From: Moraxellaceae bacterium
GTDB lineage: Bacteria; Pseudomonadota; Gammaproteobacteria; Pseudomonadales; Moraxellaceae
DNA length: 9,457 bases
Assembly (NCBI GenBank): GCA_003543245.1
Contig: DPJB01000010.1
Span: 8,416-17,872, forward strand
Direction: 5' to 3'
Of this stretch, positions 6,490 to 9,457 are shown piece after piece. Under the pieces are notes generated by a model that was not told where the DNA came from, made no database searches, and saw only the letters and a program-made list of their open reading frames with translations. Every line of letters begins with the position of its first letter. Positions within the stretch are counted from its first letter, which is position 1. Made by a program: the position numbers and the translations under genes.

Positions 6490-7524
6490 TCAATGCCAGG
6501 CGCGGTACTGCTCGGCCTGACGGGCCCGCTCCTCACTGGCCGGATGCGTGCGCAACCAGTCGCTCACCTCGGCCTTTTCGCCCTTTGTGGCCCTACCACC
6601 ATGCGCGGCCTCAAGCTTGCGGATGATGCGGGCAAACCATACCGGGTCCAGACCGGTCTTGCTCATCAGGGCAAAGCCATAGCGGTCGGCATCGGCCTCC
6701 AGCGCACGCGAATGATGCAGGTGCGTCATGATGGTCGGGGCAGCCACCACAATGCTGGACAGCCCCGATACATCACCGGTCAGCACAAACACCAGGGCGG
6801 CCACCCCCGAGCTGGCAATCACCTTCTGCAAGGCATGCCGCTCATGCACATGCCCCAGCTCGTGGGCCAGCACCGCCATCAGCTCGCGATCATCTGTCGC
6901 CAGTGATTCCAGCTGGTCCGTCATGACGATCGTGCCATCCGGCAAGGCCATTGCATTGGGCCCAACTTCAGGCCAGTCGCGGAACAGCAGAACCGATGGC
7001 ACCCCCGCCCCCGCCTGCAAACGGGCAAAACCGGCCTGCAGGGTTTGCTGCCGGGCCACCGGCAACGTCGTCGTACTGCGCATGGCGCTGTCCAGACCCG
7101 TCAACGTGCCCTTGCCCAGTTGTACCACCCACTCCTGCGGCAGGCGCAGCGCCACCTTCTGTGCCGCCCAGGGCAGCCCCCAGACCGCCAGCGCCGCCGT
7201 CATTGCCATAACCAGCACAAAGCTGGCCGCAATCATGGCCCAGTGGCCCTCCAGACGGGCCACCAGATTCCAGCCCTGGTGCGTGACGGAGTCAAACCAG
7301 CTGTCGAGCAGCGCATCATCTTCCAGCTCGCACACCGCCCCGTCAGGAAACGCGATACGACGGCGTGTGCGCCCAAGACGCGGCGACAGCTCCAGCGCCG
7401 TCGTTTGCTCCGTACGGGCAACCGTTTCGCCGCGCACCATCAGCAGCCCGTTCTCGCAGGACAACTGCACGGCATGGCCGCGCGCACTGCGGCCATCAAA
7501 ATACTGCGCGGCCAGCGTGCTCAC
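6490..7524 (-). CDS. Membrane-anchored M48 family zinc metalloprotease
   Basis: 344 residues from a GTG start whose GTGA overlaps the stop of the DUF898 gene by 4 bases. Three parts are visible. Residues 1-80 are a small N-terminal domain (FDGRSARGHAVQL; RRRIAFPDGAVCELED), as seen at the start of other M48 proteins. One membrane helix spans about 96-117. The M48 peptidase domain (about 150-344) carries the zinc motif HELGH at 221-225, Glu276 in ALEADADRYG as third ligand, and the THPAS motif near the end (327-331). All catalytic residues are present, so it should be active. Related M48 enzymes (HtpX, LoiP/YcaL, BepA) take part in envelope quality control; the substrate here is unknown. The overlap with the DUF898 gene suggests that the two products work together. 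I see no clear terminator after the stop. Confidence 0.92.
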   Translation of the reverse strand: MSTLAAQYFDGRSARGHAVQLSCENGLLMVRGETVARTEQTTALELSPRLGRTRRRIAFPDGAVCELEDDALLDSWFDSVTHQGWNLVARLEGHWAMIAASFVLVMAMTAALAVWGLPWAAQKVALRLPQEWVVQLGKGTLTGLDSAMRSTTTLPVARQQTLQAGFARLQAGAGVPSVLLFRDWPEVGPNAMALPDGTIVMTDQLESLATDDRELMAVLAHELGHVHERHALQKVIASSGVAALVFVLTGDVSGLSSIVVAAPTIMTHLHHSRALEADADRYGFALMSKTGLDPVWFARIIRKLEAAHGGRATKGEKAEVSDWLRTHPASEERARQAEQYRAWH

Positions 7525-8681
7525 AGCGAAACATCAAAGTCGAGAAATTCGGCTGCTTCTTCACCGAAGGCCGACGGATTGTTTTGTGCCTCGCCAATGA
7601 TCGCATCCACCGTGCCCGGCACCATCAGCAAGCTCATGTGCGCAAGGCGATACCGGGCCAGGCGCACCTTGATCCATGGCCAGGCCAGCCCCAGTGTCAC
7701 CATCAGCAGCAGGAGGTTGGTAAAGAGCAGCCACGCCATCGCGCCAACCTTCATGTCGGAAACAAACCCGTTGCTACCGATTCCGGCATGCCGGTACGTG
7801 ACGTTGGTCATGTTCACCGTGTAGGCCGCCTGTGGCAGAAACAGCACCGGATAGGCCAGCACCAGCAGCCATGGCTGCTCCGCCAGTTTTGCAGCAAAAC
7901 CAACGGCCCCAATCAGCACGACCGTGAGCAACGAGACACCAAAGGTACGAAACAGCGCGCCATAAAACGCCGAGGCAGTGCCGTCAAATGTTCCCTGGGC
8001 GTTGCCATAGCGCAGGTGCCGGTGCAGGAATGAACGGACATGGCACTGGTAGGCCGGAAACAGCAAGGCCCCCAGCAACACGCTGACCCCAAGGGCGACG
8101 CCCAGCTTGATCATCAGGTTGGTTGCGTCCGGAGCATTCGCCAGCTCCGGATTTTCCTGGATGTGCTTGAGTTCCGGCGTCATCAGTATTGATGCCGCAA
8201 TGAACGGCAACAACGCCACATAAATCCAGAAATAGGCCTTCAGCGCCTCAAACGTTGTGCCCGTGAACGCAAACGACAGATTGCGGTAGCGTGTGTTACG
8301 CGCCCGGAAACGCATGCTGCGCACAATGACCCACGGAAACAGCAGGAAGAAAACCGCCGTAACCGCCAGCGCCATCACCAGATTGACTTCCTGTACCGCC
8401 GAACCCACGCCAATCACCAGCAACGCCACAATACGGCCAATCAGGATGCGAACCGGATCGCCGGTATAATCAAACGGCTGGTCATCCAGCAAGGTATTAC
8501 GATGAAAATACTGTTCACGCCGTACCTTGGCCCAGGCAGAGTAGATACCCAGCGTGATGATGCTGAGCAGCAGGTTCACAATCCAAATCGAAAAATATTC
8601 ACCGCCACTGCCGGTGAAACGAAAACGGTATTCCTGTTTCTGTAACTGCTGGTGCGCGGGTGATACATCTTGGCTCAGCAT
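7521..8681 (-). CDS. DUF898 (YjgN family) multi-spanning membrane protein
   Basis: 386 residues from the ATG at 8681, chosen because AAGGA (8688-8692) lies 6 bases upstream; an in-frame ATG at 8696 has no ribosome binding site. The start (YRFRFTGSGGEYFSIWIVNLLLSIITLGIYSAWAKVRREQYF) is diagnostic of DUF898, relatives of E. coli YjgN, whose function is unknown. About six to eight hydrophobic segments are visible: roughly 31-49, 80-95, 101-120, 150-167, 192-210, 246-262, 270-286 and 314-336. The protein is repetitive: basic stretches after membrane helices recur at about 52-79, 121-148, 215-242 and 338-361, and NLLLSIITLGIYSAWAKVR is echoed by NLLLLMVTLGLAWPWIKVR. The C-terminus is acidic and probably cytoplasmic. 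The gene overlaps the M48 protease gene and lies 42 bases after the YbdD-like gene. Confidence 0.92.
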   Translation of the reverse strand: MLSQDVSPAHQQLQKQEYRFRFTGSGGEYFSIWIVNLLLSIITLGIYSAWAKVRREQYFHRNTLLDDQPFDYTGDPVRILIGRIVALLVIGVGSAVQEVNLVMALAVTAVFFLLFPWVIVRSMRFRARNTRYRNLSFAFTGTTFEALKAYFWIYVALLPFIAASILMTPELKHIQENPELANAPDATNLMIKLGVALGVSVLLGALLFPAYQCHVRSFLHRHLRYGNAQGTFDGTASAFYGALFRTFGVSLLTVVLIGAVGFAAKLAEQPWLLVLAYPVLFLPQAAYTVNMTNVTYRHAGIGSNGFVSDMKVGAMAWLLFTNLLLLMVTLGLAWPWIKVRLARYRLAHMSLLMVPGTVDAIIGEAQNNPSAFGEEAAEFLDFDVSL

Positions 8682-8687
8682 GGCTTG

Positions 8688-8692
8688 TCCTT
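8688..8692 (-). promoter_or_regulatory. Ribosome binding site of the DUF898 gene
   Basis: AAGGA on the minus strand, 6 bases before the ATG at 8681. It decides for this start over the ATG at 8696, which overlaps the palindrome TTGCATGCAA and lacks a ribosome binding site. Confidence 0.6.
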
Positions 8693-8723
8693 GCATGCAA
8701 ATAAAATGAAATGTCAGTACGTC

Positions 8724-8918
8724 CTAGCAGGGGCACTTTCCGCTGGCCTTGCCCCCATAACGGGCCAGCATACGGTTACGCACAAACGCCTCACGGCTCA
8801 GTACCGGCAACCCGGGATGGGTAGCCCGCATGTGTTCGCAGTAGCGGTCATAATCAGGAACCCCCACCATCAGGCTGCCGCCTTCGCGCAAGCGCTGCCA
8901 CAGGTGTTGCAGCTTCAT
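8724..8918 (-). CDS. YbdD/YjiX family small protein
   Basis: 64 residues, starting at the ATG at 8918 that overlaps the cstA stop by 4 bases (ATGA). The sequence shows the family signature: GVPDYDRYCEHM, HPGLPVLSREAF, RNRMLARYGG and a Cys-containing tail (KCPC, where E. coli YbdD has RCC). Members of this family are encoded directly after cstA or btsT in many proteobacteria (cstA-ybdD, btsT-yjiX in E. coli) and are thought to assist that transporter in pyruvate or peptide uptake. The conserved start overlap here supports a tight stoichiometric link. There is one extra Cys at position 27. Confidence 0.93.
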   Translation of the reverse strand: MKLQHLWQRLREGGSLMVGVPDYDRYCEHMRATHPGLPVLSREAFVRNRMLARYGGKASGKCPC

Positions 8919-9457
8919 GCGTCCACCTCTGCCGTATGGATGGTTTCCCGTACCGTGGCATCCGGATGACGCCAGGCCTGCAGCATCGCACGAATGGCAA
9001 AACCGAGCATGGCCAGCACCACCCCCAGAAAAATCACGCACAGGGCTGCATCAATCCGGTCATTCAGTATCACCTGCTGCATCTGCGCCAGGCTCTTGGC
9101 CGGGGCCAGCACCTCACCCCGTGCTGCGGCTGCACTGAACTTGTCGGCATGCGCCAGAAACCCGATTTTCGGGTTGTCATGAAACAATTTCTGCCAGCTT
9201 GCCGTGAGCGTCACCACCAGCACAATGCACGCCGGCACCAGTGTGACCCAGACAAATTTCTCGCGCTTCATCTTGATGAGAATGGTCGACGCCAGCAGCA
9301 AGGCAATCGCCGCCAGCATCTGGTTGGCAATGCCGAACAAGGGCCACAGGGTATTGATGCCGCCCAGCGGATCCACCACGCCCTGATACAGGAAATAGCC
9401 CCAGCCGGATACGCACAGCGAGGTGGCCAGCAGATTGGCGCCCCACGATTCGGTGCT
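8915..9457 (-). CDS. cstA: CstA family carbon starvation transporter, C-terminal part (5' truncated)
   Basis: The last 180 codons are visible; the frame stays open to the right edge, so the start is outside the window (family proteins are usually about 700 residues). The stretch reading GWGYFLYQGVVDPLGGINTL followed by WPLFGIANQMLAAIAL is nearly invariant in CstA/BtsT proteins. Further visible segments are hydrophobic helices around AIALLLASTILI, WVTLVPACIVLVVTLTASW and AALCVIFLGVVLAMLGFAI. Family members are inner-membrane transporters for pyruvate or peptides, induced by nutrient limitation; which substrate applies here cannot be decided from this fragment. The stop overlaps the start of the YbdD-like gene. 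The first gene of this cluster and its promoter lie outside the window. Confidence 0.95.
   Translation of the reverse strand, partial: STESWGANLLATSLCVSGWGYFLYQGVVDPLGGINTLWPLFGIANQMLAAIALLLASTILIKMKREKFVWVTLVPACIVLVVTLTASWQKLFHDNPKIGFLAHADKFSAAAARGEVLAPAKSLAQMQQVILNDRIDAALCVIFLGVVLAMLGFAIRAMLQAWRHPDATVRETIHTAEVDA

Noticed and set aside
6476..6493. TTGATC-N6-GATCAA inverted repeat near the M48 stop, resembling an FNR site or a terminator
   Set aside because: The FNR consensus has TTGAT and ATCAA separated by 4 bases; here the gap is 8. The stem is only 6 base pairs, AT-rich and lacks a T tract, so it is not a convincing terminator either.
6728..7824. Long overlapping plus-strand open frames opposite the M48 and DUF898 genes
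   Set aside because: The products are low-complexity Ser/Arg/Pro/Ala-rich, have no ribosome binding site or domain, and lie antisense to genes with clear family motifs.
8691..8700. Ten-base palindrome TTGCATGCAA before the DUF898 gene
   Set aside because: Palindromes of this length are expected several times by chance in a window this size, and it overlaps the ribosome binding site region without a known regulator consensus.

Overview
The window looks like a chromosomal segment of a GC-rich proteobacterium, most likely a gammaproteobacterium. The evidence is the gene content: a Fiu-type siderophore receptor next to PiuC/YbiX, a CstA/YbdD pair, a GGDEF-EAL protein, an Escherichia-like Fur box, and dense operons with 4-base stop/start overlaps. 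A marine oil-degrader type such as Alcanivorax is possible, but I cannot fix the genus from sequence alone. I see no insertion sequence, CRISPR array, tRNA or rRNA.

Layout. (1) Bases 1-1260 on the + strand hold the C-terminal 419 codons of a GGDEF-EAL cyclic-di-GMP protein, cut by the left edge. (2) A hairpin with A and T tracts at 1283-1309 ends this gene and the convergent operon. (3) On the - strand, read from right to left, 6317 to 1331 is one iron-uptake operon: a TonB-dependent catecholate siderophore receptor (Fiu/PiuA type), a PiuC-type Fe(II)/2-oxoglutarate dioxygenase, a small PepSY-type membrane protein, a DUF2271 periplasmic protein and a DUF4198 periplasmic protein. Its promoter overlaps a perfect 7-1-7 Fur box at 6448-6462. 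(4) Further right, also on the - strand, cstA (partial, cut by the right edge), a YbdD/YjiX small protein, a DUF898 multi-helix membrane protein and a membrane-anchored M48 metalloprotease are tightly packed.

How the genes may work together. The receptor brings a ferric catecholate siderophore into the periplasm. The PepSY, DUF2271 and DUF4198 trio is the least understood and most interesting part. The DUF2271 protein carries a D-x-x-S-G-A-T sequence that matches the ApbE flavinylation motif. The PepSY protein has histidines near its membrane helices that could bind haem. The DUF4198 protein is predicted to start, once processed, with a histidine. Together these suggest an electron path across the inner membrane to a covalent flavin that reduces siderophore iron in the periplasm, followed by metal capture. 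No apbE gene is in the window. The DUF898/M48 pair shares a GTGA overlap and is of unknown function; it may be co-transcribed with the pyruvate/peptide uptake genes cstA-ybdD.
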